Assembly (NCBI GenBank): GCA_027492545.1
Contig: JAPUEL010000025.1
Span: forward strand, 22,663 to 86,662
Direction of reading: 5' to 3'
DNA from: Propionibacteriaceae bacterium
GTDB taxonomy: Bacteria > Actinomycetota > Actinomycetes > Propionibacteriales > Propionibacteriaceae
Length of the DNA stretch: 64,000 bases
The notes beneath the pieces are model-generated. The model worked only from the letters and a program-made list of their open reading frames with translations, did no database searches and was not told where the DNA came from. Positions within the stretch are counted from its first letter, which is position 1; each line of letters begins with the position of its first letter. Below, piece by piece: positions 20,201 through 28,354 of this stretch. The translations under genes and the position numbers were made by a program.

Positions 20201-20358
20201 GCTCCCTGCAGGGGGCTGGGTCCGGTGGCAACGGCACATATACCCGGACGATGCAGGTGGACGGCAACGGCAACTGGTCAGGCTGGTTCGCCAACATGGA
20301 GATCGAGCAGGGGTTCTTACCGAACCCTCAAGACGCAAACGGCGACTGCCACTACTAG
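14293..20358 (+). CDS. Giant Ig/cadherin-like and Fn3 multidomain surface protein
   Basis: This 2021-residue protein heads the secretion-like island. An N-terminal hydrophobic segment (about residues 11-28, VVVGALTVALGLLAFVH) would act as signal anchor. Residues about 40-350 are a repetitive beta-rich region. From about 380 to 1450 there are around eleven Ig/cadherin-like domains spaced about 96 residues apart (near 380, 477, 573, 669, 766, 863, 958, 1053, 1144, 1254, 1353). Many carry calcium-type motifs such as DPDGD, DIDGD or NDYDP. About five Fn3 domains follow (near 1457, 1553, 1653, 1750, 1842), and a C-terminal domain with several Cys ends the protein. GGGGAGG precedes the ATG. The product is probably an elongated cell-surface stalk or adhesin; its ligand is unknown. 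Confidence 0.85.
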   Translation: MAVPLRRRAETVVVGALTVALGLLAFVHKGVPAAEVDLNDGGVWVTNQSKLLIGHLNYPSQTLDGGLRSAYAGFDVSQAAGNVLVTSPEVVQPLDTATVAFTGETAVTGLAVEHGADQVLFADPSEGTVWTSTTATAAGFSPSAEPTLKDLDQPRVAVGVDGTGYVLTADGAVRTVEGAGQEAAVTMLDWGIEGGVGVDAQLTALGDQLVVLDGTRLTVGGRTIDDPALADGVLQQPSEAGSAVVVATPIALLKVDAGNGAVTSQDVPTGVPAAPVALDGCAYGLWGQSGFYVRDCGSPELDQAAQFPELATAQAPVFRTNRKVIVINDTVTGATYLPLESMLRVDNWDLISAQLDEQDNQESEETDQTELSQVQEFSEEQHAPEAVDDELGARAGSATTLPILLNDLDIDGDVLTAVLKDVPSDVGVTLAKDGRAARIEVPAGRSGSVSFTYQAFDGIDLSNVATVNVNIRPADGNQAPERKRPSLLQLSERSNGDYSVLPDWVDPDGDPIFLENAVGEDGLSVTWRPDGYVSVTDLGTGGPGRRVVTVTVSDGTASAAGELVVQVSPGASNVPPVANNDHYVATVGESITLRPLSNDTDADADELKLVEVGPTAPEVEATPDYAEKSIQFTASKPGSHTLIYTISDGPHTAKGRIRVDVIDPATADERPAAENDLALLPPNGSVVVEPLANDYDPAGGVLVIQGVSMGSSEGLTVEVVRHSLLRVSSPAGITAPQTFEYTVSNGRASTSAKVLVVPLTVKSTVQPPVALPEETVVRVGDIVSVDVLANDYSPSDMAISLRPELDVRTAPELGEFFVSDEQVRFRAGQVAGSAEAIYTISDEQGNVASSTVRITVRDFDDRNQQPVPRAVVARTFTGSTVRVAIPMDGIDPDGDSVELIGAYSAKQGAPTVEGNYIVYEASKQANGTDTFSYRVKDRFGAEGEGMVRIGIAPAPTSNQAPVAVPDEIASRPGTRLEIPVTVNDVDPDGDTISIVTDSVKPVDDRWDPVAEIKGQKVVVETPAEKGVYQLYYSITDGGGVPVVGVVTVTVDENVPPVAPIARDDYVPVNSVNGLEAVEVRLLDNDSDPDGMVEDLEVSVEAGEVKGGVATVPLTDDRQIVLYTLTDRDGLTAKAAIVVPGRDQIPPQLDRSKRATVKGGETLTIDFDSFVLTRPGHSAKLTGVDTVVAGPGGSTEDPQLGLTVVDDRTITFTPDKLFIGATSVSFQVTDGETLDDPRGLTATLSLPITVESSGLFPPELRPSEVKVAPGEEPVEVSLAAMVEDPDPGDNEKMAFGVTSVTSPVEATVVGQTVLVSVPAETPVGTSGSIVVSVHDGTTEPLEMTLPVTVAPSTRPLMMVTDITENEGRVGTTSTFDLSEVITNPFADRGGDVVLVGQPSVTGPATVSASGLTVSVTPTDSGAASDSAENVVVTYRVADDTRDAARERTGRITLTVKDTPKAPVNVAAEALGSKTARVTWSHSGWRGGTPKGFTVYWSGGSKFCGLQTSCDIDTLPNNNTYQFTVRAEVTEGDITPSPDSAPSNEIFIDVLPNTPAAPTATFGDRQIDLTWPVTTVPDGGSPVTKYTVSIIPADASGRTQQEVAGTSLTWTNLNNGTAYQFSVTAHNKLTELDPRVTAPQGPESAPEIPAGAPANQGAPSVVKDTAAAGVTPRANVSWGAPANPNGDTSFTFEMRQSGTTSLLYTGSGTSTYITMAVGTEDKTFEVRSTNKSGLWSSWSPASNAVRAFQPPGAPTSFSLTPTGDGTRARFDFGAAAGNGARPAEISYRWSAGGSSGTVSTGQIVDSGAFPLGNTVTVQLTAISTVNGETAQGGSASATVNTYAPPAAPSVSAGRAGDGNVDLSWSMGGSSNGRPVTTVVVDTSQNSRDGNQGLSGSTREGTGPDQTICITAYSVNSEGQRSGSVQQCATTRGRGTATVTHGPSSGTCPTWDGNCDQVIVNLYNWYPQSNVTCSLQGAGSGGNGTYTRTMQVDGNGNWSGWFANMEIEQGFLPNPQDANGDCHY

Positions 20359-20392
20359 CCACCACCACACAGGCAGAAAGCGAACGACACAC

Positions 20393-21364
20393 ATGACCAT
20401 GACCCCCGAACACGCCGCCTTCTTCGCGGACATGTTCCAGCGGCTCACCGACAACGTCGGCCAGGCCCTGCTGGGCAAGGCCCCGGTGATCCGGTTGGCG
20501 CTGACGTGCATGCTCGCCGAGGGCCACCTGCTGCTGGAGGACACCCCGGGCACCGGCAAGACCGCGCTCGCCCGCGCCATCGCGGCCTCCGTCCACGGCA
20601 GCCACAACCGGATCCAGTTCACCCCTGACCTGCTGCCCTCGGACATCACGGGCATCACGATGTTCGACCAGTCGACGGGCCGGTGGACGTTTCACCGGGG
20701 ACCGATCTTCAGCTCGATCGTGCTTGCCGACGAGATCAACCGCGCCTCGCCGAAGACCCAGTCGGCGCTGCTGGAGGTCATGGAGGAGTCGCACGTCACC
20801 GTCGACGGCCAGCGCTACGCCACGGAGCGGCCGTTCATGGTCATCGCGACGCAGAACCCCGTCGAGCAGGCCGGCACCTACAAGCTGCCCGAGGCGCAGC
20901 TGGACCGGTTCCTCATGAAGACCTCCGTGGGCTACCCCGCGCGGGAGGCCGCGCTGCAGGTGCTGGCGGGCTCGGCCCAGCCGGACCGGTCCAAGAACCT
21001 CACGCCGGTGATCGCCCAGCAGGCGGTGGCCGAGATGATCGACTCCGTGCGCGACAACTACGTCGACGTGGCGGTGCTGGACTACGTGCACCGGCTCGTA
21101 GAGGCCACCCGCGATGACCCGGACACGTCCATGGGCGTCTCCACCCGAGGCGCCATCGCCATGGTGCGCGCCGCCCGGGTGTGGGCCGCCGCGCACGGCC
21201 GCAACTACGTCCTGCCCGACGACGTGAAGGTGCTCGCGGCCGCGGTCTGGACGCACCGGCTCATCATGTCGCCGGAGGCCGAGTTCGCGGGCACGAAGGA
21301 CACCGACGTGATCGCGAGGGCGCTGGCCGCCGTCGAGTCGCCGGTCAACCGGATGGCCAGCTGA
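20393..21364 (+). CDS. MoxR-family AAA+ ATPase
   Basis: This 323-residue MoxR-type AAA+ chaperone ATPase shows Walker A in EDTPGTGKTALARA, Walker B and sensor segments in VLADEINRASPKTQSALLEVMEE, and the MoxR C-terminal lid with PEAQLDRF and a GVSTRGAIAMVRAARVWAA-like region. MoxR proteins typically act with DUF58 and transglutaminase-like partners, as encoded immediately downstream, and are thought to assist assembly or activation of large envelope proteins. The ATG at 20393 is used, with another at 20399. The gene lies 34 nt after the giant surface-protein gene, which suggests a role in maturation or display of that protein (inferred). Confidence 0.92.
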   Translation: MTMTPEHAAFFADMFQRLTDNVGQALLGKAPVIRLALTCMLAEGHLLLEDTPGTGKTALARAIAASVHGSHNRIQFTPDLLPSDITGITMFDQSTGRWTFHRGPIFSSIVLADEINRASPKTQSALLEVMEESHVTVDGQRYATERPFMVIATQNPVEQAGTYKLPEAQLDRFLMKTSVGYPAREAALQVLAGSAQPDRSKNLTPVIAQQAVAEMIDSVRDNYVDVAVLDYVHRLVEATRDDPDTSMGVSTRGAIAMVRAARVWAAAHGRNYVLPDDVKVLAAAVWTHRLIMSPEAEFAGTKDTDVIARALAAVESPVNRMAS

Positions 21365-21367
21365 CCG

Positions 21368-22588
21368 GTGTCACGCTTCACCCGCCTCCTTCCTCCGAGC
21401 CTCGTCGTCTGGCTCCGTGCCCTCGCCTGGCGTGCCTCGCGGCATCCCGTCCTGGCCAGCATCACCCCCATCGGGTGGGCGCTGATCCTGGGCGGCGTCG
21501 GCGCGGGCTGGCTCGGCTGGCGCGAGGGGTGGCTGGAGTTCCGGGCGCTGGCGACGATGGCTGCTGTGGTGCTGCTCGTCGCCCTCGTCACCATTCTGGG
21601 GCGCCGTGAGCACGAGGTGCTGCTGGAGTTGCACCGGCCGCGCGTCCAGGCGGGCGGCGAGGCCCTGGGTCGGGTGCTGGTCACGACGGCGGGCGGCAAA
21701 TCCTCGGGCCCGGCCACGCTCGAGTTCCCCGTCGGTAAGGCGGTGGCCTCGTTCCGGGTGGGAGCGCTGGCGGTCGGCGACGAGCACGAGGAGATGTTCA
21801 CCGTCCCCACCCGCCGTCGCGGGATCATCACGCTGGGCCCGGTGCGCTCGGTCCAGGTGGACCCCATCGGGGCCGTCAGCCGACAGAAGGTGCTGGCCCC
21901 GGCCACCGAGCTGTACATCCATCCGAGGATCACCCACGTCGACGCCGCGGCGGTGGGCGTACTGAGGGACGTCGAGGGGGTCACCACCTCCAATCTGTCC
22001 TCCTCCGATGTCTCGTTCCACGCGCTGCGGGAGTACGTCCCTGGCGACGACCGGCGCTCCATCCACTGGCGCACGACCGCCCGGACGGGCAAGCTCATGG
22101 TCCGCCAGTTCGAGGAGACGATGCGCGCCCACCTGCTGGTCATGCTGTCCACGGTCGCGGCCGACTACGAGACCGAGGACGACTTCGAGCTGGCCGTGTC
22201 CGTGGCCGGGTCGCTCGCCGCGTCGGCGCTGCGCGACGACCGTCAGGTCAGCGTGTACACCTCGGTGGGGGAGCTCCGTTTTCCCAACCTGCTGGGCATG
22301 CTCGACAGGCTCTCCGGCGTGACGCTCGGCAACACGGGCCTCACGATGCGTGAACTCACAGCCAGGTACGGGTCGATCCCCGGACTGTCGGTGGCGGCGT
22401 TCGTCACCGGAACGACGAGCCACGCGGATCTCCGTGCAGCCCAGCTGGCGCTGTCGCCCAGCATCTATCCGTTCGCGGTCAGGTGCTCCGGCTCGGGGGA
22501 GCTGGCCCGACGCAGGGTCGGCGACCTGGTGATCCTCGACATCGCCGGCCTGGCTGACCTGCGCCCAGCAGTCAGGAGCCTGGTGTGA
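21368..22588 (+). CDS. DUF58-domain membrane protein
   Basis: This 406-residue protein has two hydrophobic helices near the N-terminus (about residues 33-75) and a DUF58 domain. Its hallmark segment is REYVPGDDRRSIHWRTTART (about residues 218-237), followed by GKLMVRQFEE and a VWA-like region. DUF58 proteins are regular partners of MoxR ATPases in bacterial genomes, although their biochemical role is poorly known. The GTG start lies 3 nt after the moxR-type stop codon, and the next gene overlaps its end by 4 nt, so the three genes are surely cotranscribed. Confidence 0.9.
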   Translation: MSRFTRLLPPSLVVWLRALAWRASRHPVLASITPIGWALILGGVGAGWLGWREGWLEFRALATMAAVVLLVALVTILGRREHEVLLELHRPRVQAGGEALGRVLVTTAGGKSSGPATLEFPVGKAVASFRVGALAVGDEHEEMFTVPTRRRGIITLGPVRSVQVDPIGAVSRQKVLAPATELYIHPRITHVDAAAVGVLRDVEGVTTSNLSSSDVSFHALREYVPGDDRRSIHWRTTARTGKLMVRQFEETMRAHLLVMLSTVAADYETEDDFELAVSVAGSLAASALRDDRQVSVYTSVGELRFPNLLGMLDRLSGVTLGNTGLTMRELTARYGSIPGLSVAAFVTGTTSHADLRAAQLALSPSIYPFAVRCSGSGELARRRVGDLVILDIAGLADLRPAVRSLV

Positions 22589-24990
22589 AGCGCCCGCCCG
22601 CCTTCTCGCTCTCCCGCGCACTGGGCGCCTGGGCGCTGCTGCTCCCGGGGGTCGTCGCCTTTCAGCCCGCCTTCGGCGGTCTTCGCGGGTATGCGGCCGC
22701 CTTCGTCGGCATCACGGTGGGCGCCGCGATCGCACTCGTCGCGGCCCGTTTCCGCTGGTCCACCGCGCTGTGGTTCGCGGCCCTGCTCGGGTCCTACCTC
22801 CTCATCGGCGGACCCTTGGTGCTCCCGGAGACGATGATCGCTGGGGTCATCCCCTCGCTGGAGACCCTCCGCCGGCTGGTGCTGCTGATCTTCCAGGGCT
22901 GGATGGATCTGCTCACCGTCGCCACTCCGGCCGGTGACCTGTCCGGCCCGGCGGCCGTGCCGTTGCTCGCCGGCCTGCTGTTCGGCGCGGCAACCATGGG
23001 CGTCGTCCGGCTGACCCGCGCGGTGGTGTGGCCGCTGCTGCTGCCGCTCGGCTGGCTGGCGATGAGCATCGCGTTCGGAGTGCGGAGCGCACCCACGGCC
23101 GCCTGGCTGGGCGCCGCGCTGGGGGCCGGCCTGCTGGTGTGGCTGACGGCGCACCGGTTGAGTCGCAGCCGTGCGGTCAACTCCGAGATCCTCGTGCGTC
23201 GCGACCAGGGGATGTCCCGCGCGACCGCGAAAGTGCTCTCCGCGGGCCTCGTGATCGCCCTCGCCACCGTGGCGGCCGTGGGCGTCAACCTGCTCACGGG
23301 GGACCGGGTCAACCGACAGGTCCTGCGCGACACCGTCGCGCCTCCGCTGAACCTGCAGGAGTACGCGAGCCCGCTCACCCGCTATCGGCTGTACGAGGGG
23401 ACCCTCAAGGACGAGGTGCTGTTCCGCGTCTCGGGCATGCCGGAGGGTAGCCGGCTGCGCCTCGCCGTCCTCGACACCTGGGACGGCACCGTTTTCAACG
23501 TCTCGCAGGCCAGCAGCCAGTACCTGCGGTCCGGGCGCGAACTGCCGTGGACGCCCGATGCCGACCCGGCGAGGGCAGAGGTCACCGCCGTGGGTTACGA
23601 CGACGTGTGGGTGCCATCGTTCGGCGACTCCAGCAGCATCGAGTTCTCCGGCGACCGGGCCACGGCCCAGGCCCGCGGCCTCTACTACAACCGGACCACC
23701 CATCAGGCGCTGACCACCGGACGGTTGGCCGAGGGGACGGCGCTCATCGTCGACGCGGTGCCGGTGGTTCTCCAGGACGAGGCCGAGCGGGAGGCACTGG
23801 CCGAAGCAGGCATCGGGCGGTCCGCGCTCGCCGAGGTGTCGAGGGTGCCGGACGTCCTGGTGAAGGCGGCCACGGACTGGACTTCTGAGGCGACCAGCGC
23901 GTACGGGCAGCTTGAGATCATCGCGGAGAGGCTGCGGGCCGAGGGCTTCTACTCCGACGGATCGGATGGGAAATCGCGCTCAGGGCACACCGCCGAACGC
24001 CTCGCGACGATGTTCAACCAGCCCCAGTGGGTCGGCGACGACGAGCAGTACGCCACCGCGATGGCCCTGATGGCGACGCAGCTCGGCATCCCGGTCCGCG
24101 TGGTGATGGGGTTCCATCCCCTCGAGGGCGACGCGCCCACCGAGGAGTGGGACGTCACCGGCACGCAGGCACACGTGTGGGTCGAGGCGAGCCTCGACGG
24201 AGCCGGATGGGTGGCGTTCGACCCCACGCCGGACCGCGACAAGGCGCCGCAGACCGATGTCCCGCGCCCGAAGCCCAAGCCCAAGCCGCAGGTGGATCCG
24301 CCGCCGAACCCGCCCGAGAAGCTCCCCGACGAGCCGATCGTGGCGGACGAGAGCGCAGTCAACGTGGATGAGGAGGACGACGGCGAGTCGAACCTCGGGC
24401 TCATCCTCATGATCATCGGCGCGGCGGCCGGCGGCCTGCTGCTGGCGGCCAGCCCATTCCTCCTCATCGGCGCACTCAAGGCGAGCCGTGCGAAGAAGCG
24501 CCGCACCAGCGGCGAGGTTGCCGACCAGATCGCCGGGGCCTGGGAGGAGATCGTCGACAGGGCCCGCGACCTTGGCCACTCGGCCCCGAGCACCTGGACC
24601 CGGCGAGAGGCCGCCGCCACCCTGCAGCAGAGCTACCCCGGCCTCCCGGTTGAGCCGGTTGCCCACCGGATCGACGCGTCGATCTTCGGAGCCGGGTCGC
24701 CCGCTCCGCAGGAGAGTGACCATGTGTGGGGGGAGGTCGACGTCCTCCGGGGCGCGCTGCTGGCCACCCGGCCGTGGTACGCGCGCCCAGCCGCGCTGTT
24801 CTCCACCCGATCACTGCGACGACGAGCCCCGCAGTCTCGCCTGAAGCGCGCCCCGCGGGCGCCACGTGAGTGGGGCGCGTGGGCACTGCGCCCCCGCCGC
24901 ACCGCACCACCGAAGAACGAGCCGGCGTCAGCCAGCCCCACAGCTCGACGCGCCCGAAGCGGCGTCGTCCCCGAAGAGAAGGAATCCTGA
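22585..24990 (+). CDS. Transglutaminase-like membrane protein (catalytic Cys absent)
   Basis: This 801-residue protein has at least six N-terminal membrane helices (residues about 8-240), an extracytoplasmic transglutaminase-like domain (about 440-560), a Pro/Lys-rich stretch, another membrane helix (about 600-630) and a cytoplasmic tail. It is the third member of the MoxR/DUF58/transglutaminase trio. The core motif reads GDDEQYATAMALMA, where active enzymes have Cys at the position of Asp486, while His530 (AHVWVEA) and Asp546 (FDPTPD) of the triad are retained. It is therefore probably a non-catalytic binding or scaffold domain. The GTG start overlaps the previous stop. Confidence 0.87.
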   Translation: MKRPPAFSLSRALGAWALLLPGVVAFQPAFGGLRGYAAAFVGITVGAAIALVAARFRWSTALWFAALLGSYLLIGGPLVLPETMIAGVIPSLETLRRLVLLIFQGWMDLLTVATPAGDLSGPAAVPLLAGLLFGAATMGVVRLTRAVVWPLLLPLGWLAMSIAFGVRSAPTAAWLGAALGAGLLVWLTAHRLSRSRAVNSEILVRRDQGMSRATAKVLSAGLVIALATVAAVGVNLLTGDRVNRQVLRDTVAPPLNLQEYASPLTRYRLYEGTLKDEVLFRVSGMPEGSRLRLAVLDTWDGTVFNVSQASSQYLRSGRELPWTPDADPARAEVTAVGYDDVWVPSFGDSSSIEFSGDRATAQARGLYYNRTTHQALTTGRLAEGTALIVDAVPVVLQDEAEREALAEAGIGRSALAEVSRVPDVLVKAATDWTSEATSAYGQLEIIAERLRAEGFYSDGSDGKSRSGHTAERLATMFNQPQWVGDDEQYATAMALMATQLGIPVRVVMGFHPLEGDAPTEEWDVTGTQAHVWVEASLDGAGWVAFDPTPDRDKAPQTDVPRPKPKPKPQVDPPPNPPEKLPDEPIVADESAVNVDEEDDGESNLGLILMIIGAAAGGLLLAASPFLLIGALKASRAKKRRTSGEVADQIAGAWEEIVDRARDLGHSAPSTWTRREAAATLQQSYPGLPVEPVAHRIDASIFGAGSPAPQESDHVWGEVDVLRGALLATRPWYARPAALFSTRSLRRRAPQSRLKRAPRAPREWGAWALRPRRTAPPKNEPASASPTARRARSGVVPEEKES

Positions 24991-26240
24991 TGCGCACGCA
25001 GTACGGGAACGTGACCGCCGCTCCGGTCGACGTGGGGCGGCGGGTGGTGGCTCGTCTCATCGTCGGAGCATTCGGACTCGCGGCCAACTTCATCCCAGCG
25101 ATCGCCCAAGGCGTGGGCGGGGCGAACTCGTCGATCACCATCGTGAGCGTCGTCGCGGTGATCGCTCTGGTGGCCTGGCAGCTGGTCCTGTTCGTCACGG
25201 CCTCCACCAACCTGGGCGGCTTCTTCCTCAAGTTCCGCTACATCCGAACCGATACCGGCGCGGACGCGAAGGCGATGGTGATGCTGAAGTACCTGGTCCA
25301 GGGCGTCTTCGAGATCACCACCCTGGGTCTGGGACTGATCTCCTACCTGGTCAGCTATCGCGACGGGCAGCACTGGCTGGACCGCGCCTTCAAGCTGGCC
25401 GCGGTGCACAACGCCTCGGTGGAGGTCCTCTCCGTCTCTGGGGCGGGGATGGTCGTCGCCCCACCGTCGCAGCCGCGCGTCCTGCCGGTGCAGATGCCGC
25501 AGCCGCCCGCACCGAGGACCTCGAACTTCACCGGCCAGATGCCCGAGCCGTCCTGGCCGGCCACCCAGCAGCCGCTGCAGCACGCAGCGTCCACTCCGGG
25601 TCAGTCGTTCGGTGGGGCCGGGCACGCCCAGCCCCCGTCGCCAGAACCGATGCCTGGGATGGTGCCCGCGGCCCCCGATCAGCCCGAACCGGTACCCGCA
25701 TCGCCGTTCGCCCCTGCGAACCCGTGGGCGATGCCGGTCCAGGGCGAGGACCCCGCCAGAGCACCTCAGCCCGCGCACCTCCCTGACCAGGTGCCTGTCT
25801 ACTCCGCGCCGCATCCGGTCCAACATTCCTCGGAGCCCGACTTCGCCGTTGCCGAGCCCCAGCGGCCCGCCGCCCCGTCGCTCCTCAACGACGAGACCGT
25901 CGTGGACTCTGACCCGGCCGTCGCTGAAGTGGTCCTCGACGATGGTCAGCGGATCCCCGTGGACGCGCCCGTGGTCCTGGGACGCAACCCCTCCCCTCCG
26001 CCGGCCTACCCTTTCGCGCGATGCGTACAGGTGGTTGACGAGTCCATGCGGCTGTCCAAGACCCATCTCGTTCTGGTCCCCGCCGATGGCGGCGTCGGCG
26101 TGTACGACGCGGGTGCCACCAACGGCGTGCACGTGGAATTGGACGGCTCACGGACACGCCTGCCGGCCGCGGAGATTCATCCCATACCCCAGGGCGCTGT
26201 CATCCACTTCGGTGGGCGATCACTCCAGGTGTCGCAGTGA
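24990..26240 (+). CDS. RDD-domain membrane protein with C-terminal FHA domain
   Basis: This is a 416-residue protein. Residues about 10-140 form an RDD-type membrane domain with hydrophobic segments including VVARLIVGAFGLAANFIPA and IVSVVAVIALVAWQLVLFV. A long Pro/Gln/Ala-rich linker (about 150-310) leads to a C-terminal FHA domain (about 320-415) with GRNPSPPPAYPFARCVQV, SKTHLVLV and TNGVHVEL, the usual phosphothreonine-reading loops. It could dock a phosphorylated protein at the membrane. The kinase and PP2C phosphatase encoded nearby are natural partners. TGATG start/stop overlap joins it to the transglutaminase-like gene. Confidence 0.85.
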   Translation: MRTQYGNVTAAPVDVGRRVVARLIVGAFGLAANFIPAIAQGVGGANSSITIVSVVAVIALVAWQLVLFVTASTNLGGFFLKFRYIRTDTGADAKAMVMLKYLVQGVFEITTLGLGLISYLVSYRDGQHWLDRAFKLAAVHNASVEVLSVSGAGMVVAPPSQPRVLPVQMPQPPAPRTSNFTGQMPEPSWPATQQPLQHAASTPGQSFGGAGHAQPPSPEPMPGMVPAAPDQPEPVPASPFAPANPWAMPVQGEDPARAPQPAHLPDQVPVYSAPHPVQHSSEPDFAVAEPQRPAAPSLLNDETVVDSDPAVAEVVLDDGQRIPVDAPVVLGRNPSPPPAYPFARCVQVVDESMRLSKTHLVLVPADGGVGVYDAGATNGVHVELDGSRTRLPAAEIHPIPQGAVIHFGGRSLQVSQ

Positions 26241-27034
26241 CCCAGCCCGAGATGGCGGTGCGGTTCGGTGCCGTCACCCACCAGGGCCTCGTGCGATCGA
26301 GCAACGAGGACTCCTACCTCACCGTGCCGCCGGTATTCATGGTTGCTGACGGCATGGGCGGTCACAGCCAGGGCGAGGCCGCGTCGCGCGCTGTGGCTGA
26401 CAGCTTCCTCGAACTGTCTGCACAGGAATGGCTCTCGTCGAATGATCTGGCGGACGCGGTGGACCGTGCCGCCACCGTCGTGATGGGCCTGCCCTCCACC
26501 GGGCGCGCCCCGGGCTCCACGCTGTCCGGGGTGGGGATGTCGCTGCAGGGCGGGATGCCGTGCTGGTTGGTGTTCAACATCGGAGATTCGCGCACGCACC
26601 TCCTCCGCGACGGGGAGCTGACCCAGATCAGCGTCGATCACTCCGCCGCCGCCCGAGCCGCCGCCGCGGGGGCGGCTCCTGTGGCCCGAAACGTCATCAC
26701 TCGGGCGCTCGGGGCCGGGCTCAGCAAGCCGATCGCGGATCAGTGGCTCATCCCGGCCGCGGACGGGGACCGGATCCTCGTGTGCTCCGACGGGCTCAGC
26801 AACGACGTGTCCGCGGAGCTCATCGCGGCCACCCTGCTCACCGTCGCAGACCCGCGCGAGGCCGCCGATTCCCTTGTTCAGGCTGCGCTGAACGCCGGTG
26901 GCCACGACAACGTGACCGCTGTGGTCGTGGACTGTGACCGCGTGGTGTCGACGGCCACCGCAGGGTCGGGCCTCGATGATTCGACCGTCTCTCCAGACGA
27001 CGACACTGTCCCTGAATGGGCGGACGAGTCATGA
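26237..27034 (+). CDS. PP2C-family Ser/Thr protein phosphatase
   Basis: This 265-residue PPM/PP2C phosphatase should dephosphorylate Ser/Thr residues in the cytoplasm with two metal ions. Its motifs are in family order: GLVRSSNEDSYL, VADGMGGHSQGE (metal-binding Asp), GSTLSGV, FNIGDSRTHLLRDGEL, CSDGLSNDVS and GGHDNVTAVVVD. It is the catalytic domain alone, with a short acidic tail and no membrane helix. It overlaps its neighbours by 4 nt on both sides and lies two genes before a Ser/Thr kinase gene. Together with the FHA proteins they make a reversible phosphorylation circuit in the secretion island. Confidence 0.93.
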   Translation: MTQPEMAVRFGAVTHQGLVRSSNEDSYLTVPPVFMVADGMGGHSQGEAASRAVADSFLELSAQEWLSSNDLADAVDRAATVVMGLPSTGRAPGSTLSGVGMSLQGGMPCWLVFNIGDSRTHLLRDGELTQISVDHSAAARAAAAGAAPVARNVITRALGAGLSKPIADQWLIPAADGDRILVCSDGLSNDVSAELIAATLLTVADPREAADSLVQAALNAGGHDNVTAVVVDCDRVVSTATAGSGLDDSTVSPDDDTVPEWADES

Positions 27035-28353
27035 CGGCGGAGCGGGCGATCCCGCGATGGGAGGCCGGAGGCATGCTGGCCATCGCATGGCCCGGCGGAG
27101 TCGCGCTCGTCGATGCCTCCGTCGGGGTGAGCAGCGCGGAGCGAATCTGGAGCCGGTTGCACCGGGACTCGAAACTGGGCACGTTCCTCAAGACCCTGGC
27201 AGAAACCTCCGAGGCCGGTTTCCTGGACCTGCCCCCCTTCGCGGTCGCCGTGGCCGACGGCGGCCGTTGGCACATCGCTGTGCGGGGCCCGGTGTCTCTT
27301 GAGGTCCAGTTGGACGATCGTGTGGAGTCGCTGACCGGGGAGGGCATCACCACCTGGGCCGAGCGGGTGCTCGCATCGCCGCAGGGGGTGCGCCTGGGCG
27401 CCGAGCCGGGTGCCGGACCCTCGGGGCCGATCACTGACGGCGTTGTGCCGGCGGGAGGCATCCACTTCGGTGAGTTCGCCTCAGGGCCCCATCCGGAGGG
27501 ACGGCTGCGCGCTGAGCCGGTGTCGGTGGAGGCCCCGCGAAGCGAGGATGCGGTCGGCGAGCAGGCCGCCCCACCCGTTTCCCGGGACCGCGACCCGGAG
27601 GTGTCCATGGCCGGCCCGCAGCCCGAGGCGTCGGAGCCGGCTCCTGCACCGTCCGAGTTGACCGCCGCCCAGGAGACGCTGGCCGAGGACGACCTCGTAG
27701 TGCCGGTGTTCGCGACTCAGGAAGAGAACAAGTACGCATCGCTCTGGGACCACTCGATCGCCCTCGACGTCGAGGCCGCAGCCATCAGGCCGGAGGCCGA
27801 GGAGGCATCCGCCGTCGCCGTAGCTCCCGTCGATCTGCTCGGCGGCGACACCGTCGTCGACGAAGGGGCGGTCGAGGTGCAGATGGTCGCCCCGGCCTCC
27901 GCGGGGCCCCAGGTACTGGCCAGGTTCTGCGACCGTGGACACGCGAACCCGCCCGAGCGGGCCACCTGTTTCGTGTGCGGATCAGAGGTAGCAGGGGAGG
28001 CGCGCCGCGCCCCTCGGCCGCAGCTGGGTTGGCTCCGGATCGAAGGTGGGGAAACCATCCCGCTCCGGGGCCCCATCATCGCGGGCCGCAACCCCCAGTC
28101 CAACGTCCTCAAACTCGACGAGACCCCACGGCTGGTGGCCCTGCCGCATCCGCATGTGTCCGGCACCCATCTCGCCATCCTCATCGAGGGGTGGCGGATC
28201 TTGGCGCGGGACCTGCGCAGCAGTAACGGCACCTACCTGAGACGACACGGAAAGCCGCCGGTCAGGCTTCCGGAGACCCCGGTGCCACTGGTGCCCGGGG
28301 ACCTGATCGACCTGGGCAAGGGGCTCTACATCCATCTCGACAGGACCCCCTGA
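27031..28353 (+). CDS. FHA-domain protein with zinc ribbon
   Basis: This is a 440-residue cytoplasmic protein with no clear membrane helix. The N-terminal 100 residues are a conserved unknown domain, and the middle is Pro/Glu/Ala-rich. Near residue 297 a zinc-ribbon-like segment (FCDRGHANPPERATCFVCG) is followed by an FHA domain (about 330-435) with AGRNPQSNVLKL, VSGTHLAI and SSNGTYLRR. FHA domains bind phosphothreonine peptides, so this is a likely adaptor for the neighbouring kinase. The ATG overlaps the phosphatase stop (ATGA), and the kinase gene starts 1 nt after its own stop. Confidence 0.83.
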   Translation: MTAERAIPRWEAGGMLAIAWPGGVALVDASVGVSSAERIWSRLHRDSKLGTFLKTLAETSEAGFLDLPPFAVAVADGGRWHIAVRGPVSLEVQLDDRVESLTGEGITTWAERVLASPQGVRLGAEPGAGPSGPITDGVVPAGGIHFGEFASGPHPEGRLRAEPVSVEAPRSEDAVGEQAAPPVSRDRDPEVSMAGPQPEASEPAPAPSELTAAQETLAEDDLVVPVFATQEENKYASLWDHSIALDVEAAAIRPEAEEASAVAVAPVDLLGGDTVVDEGAVEVQMVAPASAGPQVLARFCDRGHANPPERATCFVCGSEVAGEARRAPRPQLGWLRIEGGETIPLRGPIIAGRNPQSNVLKLDETPRLVALPHPHVSGTHLAILIEGWRILARDLRSSNGTYLRRHGKPPVRLPETPVPLVPGDLIDLGKGLYIHLDRTP

Positions 28354-28354
28354 C

